The notes under the pieces are model-generated. The model saw only the letters and a program-made list of their open reading frames with translations, was not told the origin of the DNA and did no database searches. Both the position numbers and the translations under genes were made by a program. Below are positions 41,191-57,800 of a DNA stretch of 64,000 bases, in pieces (within the stretch, counting starts at the first letter, position 1; every line of letters begins with the position of its first letter). Origin of the DNA: Himantopus leucocephalus (Eukaryota > Chordata > Aves > Charadriiformes > Recurvirostridae); assembly GCA_003993805.1 (NCBI GenBank), contig RSEF01000003.1, forward strand, positions 105,646,095 through 105,710,094. Direction: 5' to 3'.

Positions 41191-44100
41191 CTTCTTCTGC
41201 ACCCCAAGGCAGAAGGCATCAGTGATGGATCTGACGCTTTAGGTGTTTTAATAAAAAAATCTTCTACCCCTGTGGGAATGGTTCTTGCATTTCAGACCAA
41301 CTTAGAGCAGTATTTGCGGCCTGGCTTATGCTGTTCATTTGCTTGTGGCTTCTGCAGTCCCAGAGGCACGGTGCTACAGCTTCAGACCGTAACAGGTCTC
41401 AGACACGCTTGTTCTGTTTTATAAGAGAGCACTGCAAGAGAAATGGTGCTGCATTTCCCCCTGCAAAGCAGATGATAGCTCAGATAATATAAAGAGTATT
41501 TATTCTGTTCCTCTGTTCACTGTCTTTCTCTGCTGGAGAGCAGCTCTGTCCTACAGACAGGCATTTCATCAATTTTCCTCTTTTTATTACCACTAAATCA
41601 GTATCCAAGGGGGTTTGCACAAGGGAAGTGCATCTCTAAGGAGTCGTTCCTCCTTTTGCAGCCATAACTGATGCACTAAGAGGATCCCATCAGGAGTTCA
41701 GGTCAAGGGGGTTTTGCCTTCAGAAGGTTTGGAGTGAAAAAGCCAGGTTGATCTCCGGCTTTCTGGGTTACGTGCTCGGAGAACGCCTCTACCCGCAGTA
41801 ACTGGTGGTTGATGGAGAGTTCGTGTGAAAGTAGGATGCACTGAGCTGTGTTACAAGTATTTAAAATACTTCAGTGTGTGGATGCTGACAACCAGTCCAT
41901 CTATTGGTAAAAACACAGAATTGCTACTTTAGCTGTTTCGGAGTGAGCCACAGTTACTCCCTGTAGTGCTGCATAACTGGTGTGCATCTTGGCCTCAGTA
42001 AAAGACCTTTTCTCTCATTGCTAGGCTTTTGCTATGAGATTATTCCTTATTTTTGGTGAGCCTAGAAGAACAGAGGATATGTTCAGGTAGCAGGGAATTA
42101 TCTGGTGTCTCGGTTTCGAGCCTGGCTGGATGTAGCTTATTGCAAGCAGGCAGCAGCACCACATAATTGTAACAAAAGTTTTGGTGTGAGACTGGAATGA
42201 AAATGTATCTTCATTTCCCCCTGTTTGAGCCTTACGTGACCGAGCATCGCTTTCACGAGCAATGATATACCTGTGAAGTCTACTGGTCTGCAGTTACACT
42301 TCTAAGCTTTTCCTTGTCTGGTCACCTCAAGGGCATTTCTGCGATGATTTTTGTTACTGCCCTGATAGTGCCGGATGCTCTGAGGGCTTTTGCTCATCAA
42401 GCTAAGCAGGGACAGACCTCGCTGCAACGTACGTGGCATTGGTTCCCTGGATTTTCCCCCGGCATGGTGGGAAATGAGGGACAGGCAGGTTGTGTTGGAG
42501 TTAGGTCTGTGCTGACTGCCCGGGGCGACGTTGGGTGCGAGGATGTCTCTCCTCCCTTGCCTTCTACACCCACTGCAGCGAGTGATTTGGCTGGTACAGG
42601 CTCGTTAAAAAAAACACCCCACAGCCCTAATCACAGGACTGACCTGAGCATCCCAGACCCAGTGCCTGTGATTTCCATTAGCAGCCATCCTCCAAGTGGT
42701 CTTGTGGCTAAATCAGCTGCTGAGGCTCTGGAAAGTGATTTGATGAAAGCATTTTATAGCAATTGAATGAAATGTCAGTTGGATGCCAGCAGCAGGGGTT
42801 GCTGTCATGATTAATGAGATATTTAGGCATTTCATTTTAGAGGAGCTACCTGAAAACACAATTCACATTGAAGCTGTTTTTTTTTCGATGGGCTTTAATA
42901 AATTAATGTTAATGTTGGTTATTTAATTATTCGTAACAAATTGCTTACAACAACTGCAGGGTTATATTTGGGTTGAACACATTATGAAGCCTTTCAGAAA
43001 GCTCATATGCAAAAAAGAGTTGTGTTCAGAGCATTGCACGTTACTTCTCTGATACAAAACGATGTAAAAGAGGAGGAAGGGTTGAAATAACCTGTAATTT
43101 GTTGAATGCAAAGACTACTTGAATATAAAGCTTTTGAAGCTGATATTAAATGAGCATCCGTGCAAATAACAGGATGTATCTTACTGCTAGTAGAAGTAGT
43201 GAAATCTAATAAATGAAGTTAACGTTTTACCTCTCTGTTGTCTAGGGGCCTCTATTTTTAAGGGAACAGAAATAGTAAAGGTATTTTGGGAAAAGGGAGA
43301 AATAGCATTGAACCCCTTCAAACCTCTTTTAACTACCAGCTGGAAGTTTTACAGTCCCCCAGCCTTGTATGTGATTAAAGCCGAGTTTATTTTTGCTTGA
43401 AGTCCAGCTCCTGCATTGAGCGGGCTCCGCTACTCCTCCTGCCCCGCTCCCAGGGCTGCACCAAAGCCCTGGCAAGTCTGAGGCAGCAGCCAGCGAGGCA
43501 GGGACTGCTTTTGGACCGACGCAGTAGCTCTTACGAAGCACCCGGGCATCACGAAGCGAAGGGTTTTACTGAAGGATGGGACCTGAAGGCACCTCCCCGC
43601 CGAAGGACAGAAGCATAGCGTTACAATTTCTGCTCTTAAAAAAAGGACTGCGGTCGATCCGTTATTTGCTCCGAGACACTGTTTTCTGCAAATTGATTGC
43701 AGCAGAGTAGAATATTGTGTTTTCTGCCCTCGGCACTGCGAGGATGAATATCTGGAGCAGGGGAGATTCAAAGATGGAAAGGCAGCGGGAGCAGCTGGGA
43801 GTTAGTGGTTTAACTGGAGGGCAGCCCGGTGCTCTCCTATGGATGACTCTGGCAGGGACTGGGAGCTGTAGCATCCCTGCACGTTGGGAGCAAGCAGAGG
43901 TATGTCAGGGGCTTGGGGAAAACTCTTGCAATATAATGGACAAAAATAAAGCTTTGAAGCTGAAATATTGGCAGCTTTTCTAGAAAACAGAAGTGCTAAT
44001 GATAACGCAGTTTTCCGTTAAGCCCAATGCATTGAACTAATGAGCAGCTGGCTGGTTTTTGTCTGCGAGCATTAAGCCACAGAGCAGGATGTGGATTTTT

Positions 44101-45744
44101 GACATTGCTGAGGCAATGCAGAGACTAAGTGGAATACAAATAAAACAAGCTTAAATTCAGCTGTTGAAAATCTCTCTGCTGTAGAGCAACTTATTTTTTG
44201 CTGACCTTTAACATTTTTATTTTTTTTTTTTAGGTTCTTATGCATGCTTGGGATTTTTACTCTCTGGGAAGTGCTTAGCCCCTGTTATATTTTTCCTGGT
44301 CTCTGCACGCTTTGTTGCTCAGCTCTCGTAGTTTCCGTGTAGCCGTGCGGTGTTGGCCTGTTACTAACCTGCCTTCTGCGCTGGCTGTGAGGGAGCCTAA
44401 CAGGGCCATAACAGCCCGCGCAGAGAAATTCATTTATGCCGCACCAGTCACAGGGGTTTGGATGTGACTTTGGGCAAAGCTTGGGAATAAACTTCTTGAG
44501 TCTGGGGAGGGAGATGCAGCTCAGCCTCTCGCTTGGCAGTTCGGTTTGGTATTGCTGGGAAGCCGTGAAAGGCTGAAAGGGATAAAAGCTAAAAATATAT
44601 CATGGCTCTGGGTTTTTTTTTGTGTTGTTTCCTAAGCGCAAATTGACTATCCTTCATTTTGTCGAAGGAGCTTTCCTGTTGCTGGGCAGTCGCACCTGCA
44701 TACATCGTGGGCGCTGTCAAGGGAGGGGACAAACCCAGCCCCCTCCTGACATCCTGATAAAATCCCGAGATTAAAATGCCTTTTTGCCCACGTTGGGGAA
44801 TATTGAACTTACTGAACAAGCTTATATAAAAGTATAAAACCCAATAAACCTGAAAGGAATTGCTTTGCCAAACATTTTGCTTTAAAAAGCCCTTTTCTCT
44901 GCTGGTCCGGGAGGGCAGGGGATTGCGATCTGCTGGAAAGGATGAAGTCCCTTGTGCCGCTGCCACTGTCTCAGCAACCCGGCTGCTCGTGCTGCCTCCA
45001 TGGTCGAAAAGAAGAGAGAGAGGTCTTCCAGGGCGACGCTGTTGAGCATGGGCTGTGCTGAGCTCAGCCTCGCTGCCCCCTCCTGCGACTCCCGGGGTGC
45101 CACGAGCAGCACCGAGACCGCCCCACCGCGCTGGGGGGCTGCCGTGGGGCAAGGGATGCAGGGAGGGAGGAGATGCTCCATAAGCCAAGGGGTTTCAAAG
45201 AACATCTGGACGATGCGAACAAGGCTGGCGCAGAGCTGTCTGCCCTTTCCGCCCCTTGCTTCTCCCCTCCTTACTTTCACTTTTGAATAGGTGGATTTCA
45301 CTTTTCACCGCCGCTGCTGTCCCTGCCCACTCGGTCATCGCAGCAGATCAGCCTGTTGGGATGGGTCAAGAGTTGGGATCCAGATCTGGGCATCGTAAAC
45401 CATATGATAGAGGAGTGGGACTGTAGCAGAGAAATAAAATAATGAGGTTCATTATTTCCCAGATAACAAGGATCAATAATAAGGGTTAACATTTTTCCCA
45501 AATAGTCCCTCCCAAACTGCCTTCCCTTGTCCTTCAGCAGCATACTAGTAACTGAGAGAGCCTAGAGGAGAGGAAAAGAGGGTAGATGAAATGAGATATT
45601 TTCCTTGTGATTTATAGCAGCCTTTTTCTCCTCTTGCCCCTTTGCCCTGGGCAGGGTCTGCGTTTCCCGCAGGGCTCTGCCTGCCCCTGGCCCCTCTCCG
45701 CCAAGTGGGGCCGGAGCTGAGATGGGTGCTCTCTCTCTTTGCAG
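41191..45744. other. Non-coding sequence immediately upstream of the first HPCAL1 coding exon
   Basis: This is probably the last part of the 5' UTR intron, ending in the acceptor at 45744. The 42.77-42.97 kb stretch is AT-rich with several TAAT/ATTA cores. The 45.04-45.15 kb stretch is CG-rich. No further exon is identified. Confidence 0.6.
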
Positions 45745-45769
45745 CCACTGAACCCGCATCCAGAAGAGG

Positions 45770-50519
<4,750 letters not shown>

Positions 50520-50945
50520 TTAAAGCGGACAGTGTGCACAGAGAATCTCGGCTTGTGTCCTTCAAGCTTTGCTCGCAAACGGATGCCTTCTCAACCATCC
50601 CTCCAACACTTCCCGGATAAGATCCCATTGCCAGATTGTATGTGTGTGTGTGTGTGTCCGAGCGAACCAGCCCTCTCTCCCCTCACTAACACCGGTGCGG
50701 CTCTCCGTCGGCAGCTCCGTTTCTGCTTCCCCGTAATGTTACGATTCACTCTACACATTTTAAACGTTAATCGAAAGGTATGTTTACATGCAGCTACAAA
50801 AGAGTTGAAATCGCTGGTGAGATACCACTTCACTTAGTCCGTAAGAAAGGTGACGTTCTAGTAGTTCCCGAGGAGATGCTAGGTAGGACTTTTACCCAAC
50901 ATAGCAGATGGTAGATAATTTATTTTGCTTCAGAAATTACTATGT

Positions 50946-50999
50946 TAAAAAAAAAAAAANAAAGAAAAAAAAAAAAAAAAGAAAAGAAGAAAAAAAAAA
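50946..50999. repeat. A-rich low-complexity block in the HPCAL1 3' UTR
   Basis: Long A runs are interrupted by single G residues, with an N at 50960. The length is probably unreliable because homopolymers are hard to assemble. Confidence 0.9.
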
Positions 51000-51579
51000 G
51001 CAGCTTTCCTGGGCATGGTTCCAATTTTCTTTTTGAGGAAAATTGCTTGCACTTATCTAATGGTCTTTACTTTCTTTTAATATATATATAAATTATATAT
51101 ATATGGTGAAGTAAAATTTTAAATATTTAGGTCATCTATTTAAGGCATAAAATAGATTTCGAGCTTTGTTTCTTCTAGTTGTCTGTGATTTATTCAGATC
51201 TTGGAGATTGTTTTTTTGTGATATTTATGCATTAGCAAATTGCTGTTCCAGAAGAAATGCATGACTAGCAGTTTGTGGATATTTCACTCTGTTTAATTCC
51301 TGAATGCAAATATTTGTTCATTTTTACTGTCAATCGTTCCAACGTTACTGTATTAACAAAAGACCCGAAAGGAGTTCATCCTCATTTTGTATTTCTCAGT
51401 GGAGTCCTACTTTCTGGTGGTTGCTGCGTTAAATGGCTTTTGAGTGCCCCGAGGTGACGTGACTCGCACTGCTGTTCTCGACTTGGCTACACCTCCTCCC
51501 TTTTGCTGTCGATATGTTAATAGTCTTGTGCATTCCAGTGTTATTTAATATCTGCCTAATGCCAAGAAATATTAATTGA

Positions 51580-51585
51580 AATAAA
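51580..51585 (+). terminator. HPCAL1: Polyadenylation signal AATAAA of HPCAL1
   Basis: AATAAA lies in tgaaataaaagac and is followed by T- and GT-rich sequence (acttttcttgtcactgcctgtc), as expected for a downstream element. It is the first canonical hexamer after the stop codon with such a context. Confidence 0.75.
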
Positions 51586-52133
51586 AGACTACTTTTCTTG
51601 TCACTGCCTGTCTCGGTCTAAGCCATGCGACAAGTTCCTAGCATCGCCGGTCCGGGGGAAGGACGAGGCTGGCTCCTTGCCCGACATGTCCCCGTCTTGC
51701 CCGAGACACGTTGCCTTGTAGGTACGTTGGGTTTTTTTGGGAACCCACTGTTATGGCTGGGTTAACACTGCAGTGTTAGTGCCTGTGGGATCCTGCTCCA
51801 TCCCAGCTGGGTCCTGGGTAAAGGCAATTCCTTGGTGAAGGCCACAGGAAGGTGACAGCTTGGTTTCTGCTGGATGTGGAGCAGCTCAGGGCGCCGAAGG
51901 GAAAGCTACCGGCCCTGCTGGCCGGGCTGTTGTGACCACGAATTTAAAAAATAAAAGTATCTTCTTCCTGTCAGGTACCAGGTATGTGCTGTTAGAGTAA
52001 CGTTGGACATCGGTGGCATGGAAAGCAGTTTTCCCCGTGTTCAAGTCTACAGGTAGCTGCTTAATCCTGTCCTCTCTGCAAAACAATGTATCAACAAATG
52101 ATTTGGCTTGAGGTTAATGTTAAGCATGTAATT

Positions 52134-52262
52134 AAGGGATTTTTTCTGTGTAGAATGACCTAGTAGTGGTTAGGTGTTAATACTTTAATATTAAAAAGTT
52201 TAGGGATTTTTTCTGTGTAGAATGACCTAGCAGTGCTTAGGTATTAATACTTCAATATTTAA
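52134..52262. repeat. Tandem duplication, 67-bp unit, two copies
   Basis: The segment containing gggattttttctgtgtagaa followed by tgacctag recurs with a 67-bp period (GGG at 52136 and at 52203). The copies differ at a few positions (tagtggttaggtg versus cagtgcttaggta) and the second ends in an A run. It has no N and could be a genuine old duplication. Confidence 0.9.
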
Positions 52263-52586
52263 AAAAAAAAAAGAGAGATGCTTGCAATATCCAAATGGAA
52301 ATGTGTTATTAGGTCAAGCGCGGTCTACAGTACAGGCTCATGTCAGTGCTGCCGAGCAGAAAAGCGGGTTCATTTTTTTCCTAGAAATTCAAATTTGAGC
52401 TATTAAACCAAGACGCCTTTCAACCGCAACACCCTGCTGACGAGCGCAACCCTGAAAGGAGAGTTAATCAGCAGCCGTGCCTGCTTTCCCTGGGCGAGCC
52501 CGGCAAGAAAAGCAAAGTATCGGGGGGGAAAAAAAAAAAGTAATTCCGTGGTTGCTGATAGTCTGTCTCCAGCCTAGTTGTGTTCC

Positions 52587-52614
52587 TGCTGGCTGGCTGG
52601 CTGGCTGGCTGGCT
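52587..52614. repeat. (CTGG)n microsatellite
   Basis: About six to seven CTGG units occur in a row after gttcctg. This is a simple repeat likely to be length-variable. Confidence 0.93.
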
Positions 52615-55600
52615 GCCAGAAGATGCTGCGGTGTTAAAGAAGCTGCGGATGTTCTGACACTAATGGCTCTTCTCGCAGGGGCTGGGTAGCAGTTGTTTAG
52701 ATGCACGAGGTTTAGATGCGGATCGGCCACCGTGCGCTTTAGCATCTCCGCACTCGGGAGAACGTGCAAACATATCTGACCTTGTCGCGGGACGGGGAGC
52801 CTGAGAGGGATCGCAGCATTTGAGTCTTGGTTGTGTGATCTTAAAATGAATCAGGCATATTTTTAGTCGAGCATTGCACAATATCCTTTTCTTAGGTACC
52901 AAGGATGTAAAAACTTTTGCTGTAGCATTCATAAATGCAGCAGTTATTCTGTCATCATTCATCTGCTCTTGTAAGTGGGACATTTGTCGCCTTTTCCACC
53001 TTTTCCTGCCTGTAGTGAATAGCAAGTCTAAGTAGTTGTTGAACAAAGCCCAAACAAACTCTTCTTATTTGAAAGGGAAAAAAAATCTCCCTACAAAAAC
53101 TCATTTTGACCTTGTTTTTGTAGAAACAAAATGAAAGAGTCTGGATTTTAGTGGTCAAAAAATTCCCTTATCTTTTGAGTTTCTAACTTTTGCTCTGAAA
53201 TATGCCGAGGTATCCACGGTGGAGTTTGCTATCTGCCGCGGGCTGACAAGCCCCTGAGCAGCCCCGTGCAGACACTGGGATTGTGTCCTGCTTTATCTGG
53301 CCCAATTTCTTCTGCCTTTCCCTTTGCCTCTTTAAACTTTCCAGTCCCACGTTTGATTTTTTTTTTTTCCAGGCTGTCCCCCACTGCTTTCCCAGCTTTA
53401 AGGAGTTTCTTCTTTGCAGGTGGCTCGGCTCTGTTTCAGACTGGGGCTGGCACAGGGTGTGCGAGCGAGCTGCTCCCAGCTTGTTTTTTGGAAAGCAAGT
53501 GAGGAAGATGCCCAGGAAAGGTGGTTGGACGCGGCATCCTGCAGGGGACAGGGGAGATGCTCTGAAGCCTGACCAGGCTGAGCTTTTCAAAGGTGGCTTC
53601 TGATACAGGGAACCTCTTGATTACAGGCCAGCTAAGTACTGGAAAGGGCTTTGTCTGCTGCTGCCAAACAGCTGCCTTAAGAAAATCAGACCCGCTTCAG
53701 AGGCTGAAGTTGTGCATCCACAGTAACTGGGTAACTTTGAACATCTTGGCTGTGCTTTGAAGAGCTCCTCTGAGGACGTGTCTGCTTCCCTGGCTGGTAA
53801 TGAGGACTAGGAGGGGAAAGCAATTTCCAGGTTCGTCCTCCAGGATGTGTCGCTTGAGAGTTGATCCAGGCAGAGTTCAAAACCGAGGAGGAAGCCTGGA
53901 GAAATCGATGAAAAGCTTGCAGAGCTTTCATGCTCCAGGGGTGTCTTTCGGGGAGTGACCGGCGTGTAGGGGGGTTAATCACGTGCAGAATGATGTTCAA
54001 GTGATTAATAGAAAACTTCAACTTGTTAAGTGACTTTGGTGTTTTGGCAAATTGTATGTTTAATCAAAAATAGTCTAACTTGGCAAAAGTGGAGTTTAGC
54101 ACAAAAAAACCATCAGCGGGTCCATTTTTACCTCGCTTTAATAAGCTGTGTAATTATTTTCTCGCCACAGAGGTATCTAGCACTCTGAAAGCTCTGGCTA
54201 ATTGCTACATAAATTCGGACTTTTCTGTATGAATTGCAGGTCCTATTAAGCTAATTCAGAATTATGTCATTGCCTTTCAAATTAAGTTAGTGCCTGTCTG
54301 GTTGCAGCTTAACTCCAGCCTGGGTGGCGGAGTTGCTTGGATTCGGTCTTGTGTTTCTCTGTCGCCAGGTTTGCATTAGCCTTTGTTTTTAAATAAAGGC
54401 CCTTTGCAATGTATTTTTAGCATTAGGCTCTGAGTAATGAACTCCTGGGAAAAACAACGTGAGCATTTCTGCAGCCACTGGGCAGATGGTCTCCATGGAT
54501 AGTCCCCGATCCATTATGCAGGGCAATCTCTATTCCTCTTTAAAGGTTAGGAACAGCCATTGACTTTAATGGTCCAGTGGGCAGACTGGCATTTTGAGAT
54601 CTCCGGGCTGCGTGATGGCAGCTATATTGCTGATGAACCCAATAATTGCCATTATCTCTTTTGAGAGGGGAGGTGTTTCATTGGAAAAGGAGGAAAAGGG
54701 GGAGCAGAAAAGGAGAGCAGAGCATCTCTCTGTGCAGAAGCTGTGGAGATGTGCCTGCATCGCCGGGGGCTGTGTGCCTGCATGCAGACCTTACCTGTCA
54801 CCCACCTGTGATGGTTCAGACATGGACATACTTCTGAACACTCTCTCATGGTCGCTGTGGCTAAAGGGCGGGCAGTGCATCAACAGAGGGTTGGGTTAAT
54901 CCCAGGCTGATGGCCATGCGACACAAGCCAGAAACCACTGGCCAGAAGGAGGCGAGGAGCTGTGGCAGCAGCTGCCTAGTGTCTTCAGAGACAGAGGTAA
55001 GCCCACGTCCACGAGCTGTGTGGGTTATTTCAGCAGGCTAGCAGCAGGCTGGCTCTTCCTGATGGAGGAACAATTTATCCCAAACAAAATCTTTACTGGT
55101 TGGATTATTACTAGAGGGACTCACCTCTCACCTGAAGGTGAGAAGGAAGGTCCCCTTCTTGCTCCTCCCCATGTGCGTTCCCACACCTCAGTATTTGGTG
55201 CTGTTGGGGTTTGGGTGGGTTGGGGCTGGCACCCTGGGTCATCCTCAGCTCCCCCAAACCCCCCCCTGCCTGGAGGTCTACAGCTCTGAGCATATCTTTG
55301 GTGTCTTCTCTGCCTGGTCCTTGGCACTGGGAGCTGCATCACTAAAACCTCTGCGCACTGCCAGCTCACAGCTGTGCTCCTGGGCCTCCGTTCCAGCATT
55401 TTTTGACCTTTCCTGGACTGTTTTGCCCAGGACCTTGGCAGCTTCCTTTGCCTTAACTGCATCTGATGTGCAGCAGTATGGAACTCGGTGCAGAAGGCAG
55501 GTCACACTCTTTAAGTCCAAGTTGCTTACAGATATATTGTCACAAATACAACAAATTGCATGCCGGATGGTTTGCCTCTGCATTCCTGCGCCTGTCACCC

Positions 55601-55924
55601 AGGCCGTTCTGCAGGTAAGGAGGTGTAAGCGAGGGAGCCTCTTCCTCCCCGGGGATGCTGGCTGTGCCGGCTCTTCCCTGGCGGTGGGGATGGGGTTGCA
55701 TTGCAGAAGCAAGCAGGAGCAGGGACAGGTCCTGCCTGAAGGTCCCATCCTGACAAAGTCATCCACAGTGAAAACTTTCATTGTCTTTCCCAGGTCAGGA
55801 CACAGGCGTCTTTCCAGTCGCTATTTGCATTTTGCTCTTCAGTTTCAAAGTGGAAAAAAGCAATATCCGGAAGGCCTGGTGTGGGTATAGATTCAGCCAG
55901 GATTGAATCCAGGCTTTCTCCAGC

Positions 55925-55968
55925 AAAGTCTGGAGAAAAGGAGGCCGAGGGGAGACCTTATTGCTCTC
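55925..55968 (+). mobile_element. CR1 LINE fragment ending at an assembly gap
   Basis: The sequence ctggagaaaaggaggccgag followed by gggagaccttattgctctc is the conserved CR1 segment between ORF2 and the 3' end, sense orientation. It is cut by the N gap. Confidence 0.85.
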
Positions 55969-56068
55969 NNNNNNNNNNNNNNNNNNNNNNNNNNNNNNNN
56001 NNNNNNNNNNNNNNNNNNNNNNNNNNNNNNNNNNNNNNNNNNNNNNNNNNNNNNNNNNNNNNNNNNNN
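55969..56068. other. Assembly gap (100 N)
   Basis: Exactly 100 Ns follow a sense CR1 fragment and precede an antisense CR1-like fragment. The true length is unknown. Confidence 0.98.
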
Positions 56069-56130
56069 CCTGGCTTAACTTGAACCCATTACCTCTCGTC
56101 CTATGCAGAGGTTTTAGGGGAGCCCTCCCT
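56069..56130 (-). mobile_element. CR1-like fragment, antisense, after the gap
   Basis: The sequence aacttgaacccattacctct followed by cgtcctatgcagaggttttag resembles the reverse complement of the CR1 region encoding the (ag)gacaagaggtaatgg stretch. The orientation is opposite to the fragment before the gap. Confidence 0.65.
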
Positions 56131-56396
56131 CCACCAGCCCACCCTCATGTCTCAGCAGCTGCAGGTACTCCAGGGGGTCTCTGCCGTGTCCCACAAACCC
56201 CCGGACTCAGTGTCATCAGGCAGAAGGATGCCTGGGGCTGCTGGTAACCCGTCCGGAGGGACTCATCCTGGGGGAGGTACGCTGGCACTGCCTGCCCTGG
56301 CCTCCTCCCTTCCCACCATCCTCCCCCCAGCTCACAACCCAAAGATTTAAGAAGTTGCGTTTTCCCTGTCGGCTCTCCGCAGTGCGGGTCAACGTG

Positions 56397-56503
56397 TTCG
56401 CTGCTAACAAACAAATTTCCTCTCTTTCCCCCGAAAGATGAGGCGGGCGNTTCACTGCTAACAAAGAAATTTCCTCTCTTTCCCCCAAAAGATGAGGCGG
56501 GCA
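56397..56503. repeat. 53-bp direct duplication flanking a single N
   Basis: ttcgctgctaacaaacaaat continuing to gaggcgggcg (56397-56449) is repeated as ttcactgctaacaaagaaat to gaggcgggca (56451-56503), with N at 56450. Only about four bases differ. Confidence 0.93.
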
Positions 56504-57567
56504 GGCGGTAAGCCCAGCCGTGGGAAGGTGCCAGAGCTGAGGGCCTCGGTCTGCTGAGGAGCGGGTGGCAGCAAACACCGACTCCCAGAGTCGGGGTTAA
56601 GGCTGGAGCGGTGGAAGCGTGGCCATGACACGGGCTGTTGCTGCCACCTAGCCATGCCCGCCGCTCCGCCGCAGCACGGCCCGCGCCCGCAACGCCTCTT
56701 CCATCTATTTTCTGTGCAAGTTACTAGTTTTTCTGCCTCTTTCCTCTCCTGAGCCACCAAGGAGAAAATACCCTTAAGGTCTCTCTCCTTTCAGCCCACC
56801 CTCTCCGAACCTTAGCTGCTGCAGCACTTAGGGCCAGGACACGCAGCAGCTCGGTGGTCAAACCGGAGTGGGACATGCCACCTGCTCTCCCCTGCTCCCC
56901 GGCCTCGGATCCAGCGAGCGTTGTGGGGCCACGCTTGCTGGGTTGCATCCTTCCACCTAGTGAGGTTCATCTCCCCTAGGGGAAGATACCCTCCATGCCC
57001 TGACGCTGGCATGGACATCCAGCCCTACAGATGTCCCACCACTCTGTCCCATGTCCTAAGCCTGAGGCTGGAAGTGGGTCTCTCCTTTTGAAGCCATTTG
57101 CTCTCTGCAACTCTGGTAACTGTCGGCTGACCCAGGAGGAGGAGTGAATGATGGTCCCAAGTCTGACAGGCAGCACATTCAGCTGGAAACGCAGGGAAAC
57201 TGCTTCAGTAAGATGAGGTGCCACCTTATGAGGGTCAGGGGTCCTGGGCGAGGAACGAGCCACACCGTAGCAATGGTTGAGCATCCATTCCCACTTCTCT
57301 GCCCCCTCCCCCCACCGGTTTTGTGGGGCAGGATTGGGTCACCTCTCCTCAGTAGCACCTCAAAGGCAGCTGCCCACCTTTGTGACCCCCATTCTTAGAT
57401 CCATTTTAGCACGGGAGCACTGGCATCGCACCAAGCACAGCCCCACCAGTGGGAAGGCAGTCGAAGAGCTGGTGTCGTCAATCTGAATTGCAAAACCCTT
57501 TGCTGGATCCGAGGGACTGTGCTGTGGGCTCAGCCCCACGGCACTGCCAGACCCACTGGGGAGTAGA
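56504..57567. other. Intergenic GC-rich sequence
   Basis: A CG-rich patch at about 56640-56700 stands out. No exon is recognised, and no promoter can be assigned to a gene. Confidence 0.5.
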
Positions 57568-57782
57568 GATATTAGGAAAAATTTCTTCACCAGAAGTGTT
57601 GTCAAGCATTGGAACAGGCTGCCCAGGGGAGTGGTAGAGTCACCATCCCCGGAGGTATTTAAAAGACATGTAGATGTGGTGCTGAGGGACATAGTTTAGT
57701 GGTGGATTTGGCAGTGTTAGGTTGACAGTTGGACTCAATGATCTTAAGGATCTTTTCCAACCTAAATGATTCTATGATTCTA
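57568..57782 (+). mobile_element. CR1 LINE 3' fragment
   Basis: It reads agatattaggaaaaatttct through gcattggaacaggctgccca, ttagtggtggatttggcagt and gatcttaaggatcttttcca, to attctatgattctag. It is nearly the same as 29200-29423, so both belong to the same subfamily. Confidence 0.95.
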
Positions 57783-57800
57783 GGGTGGGGACAGGCACAC

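Larger units (their letters stand above)
50520..51605 (+). other. HPCAL1: HPCAL1 3' UTR
   Basis: About 1.1 kb follows the stop codon up to the first good polyadenylation signal at 51580. It contains a short (TG)n run near 50638-50657. An A-rich low-complexity block with a single N lies at about 50946-50999, and a TATATA-rich stretch at about 51080-51103. AU-rich segments such as aaatatttag near 51121 could affect stability. The exact cleavage point is inferred to lie 15-25 nt after the AATAAA. A longer isoform using AATAAA at 51950 cannot be excluded. Confidence 0.75.
51606..55924. other. Intergenic sequence downstream of HPCAL1
   Basis: No gene is recognised. It contains a 67-bp tandem duplication (52.13-52.26 kb), a CTGG microsatellite (52.59-52.61 kb) and an alternative AATAAA at 51950. 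The 54.05-54.45 kb part is AT-rich, with several homeodomain-type TAAT cores. Confidence 0.6.

Noticed and set aside
55138..55890. 250-codon plus-strand open frame
   Set aside because: No homologous feature is recognised and similar frames exist on the opposite strand; no splice or promoter support.
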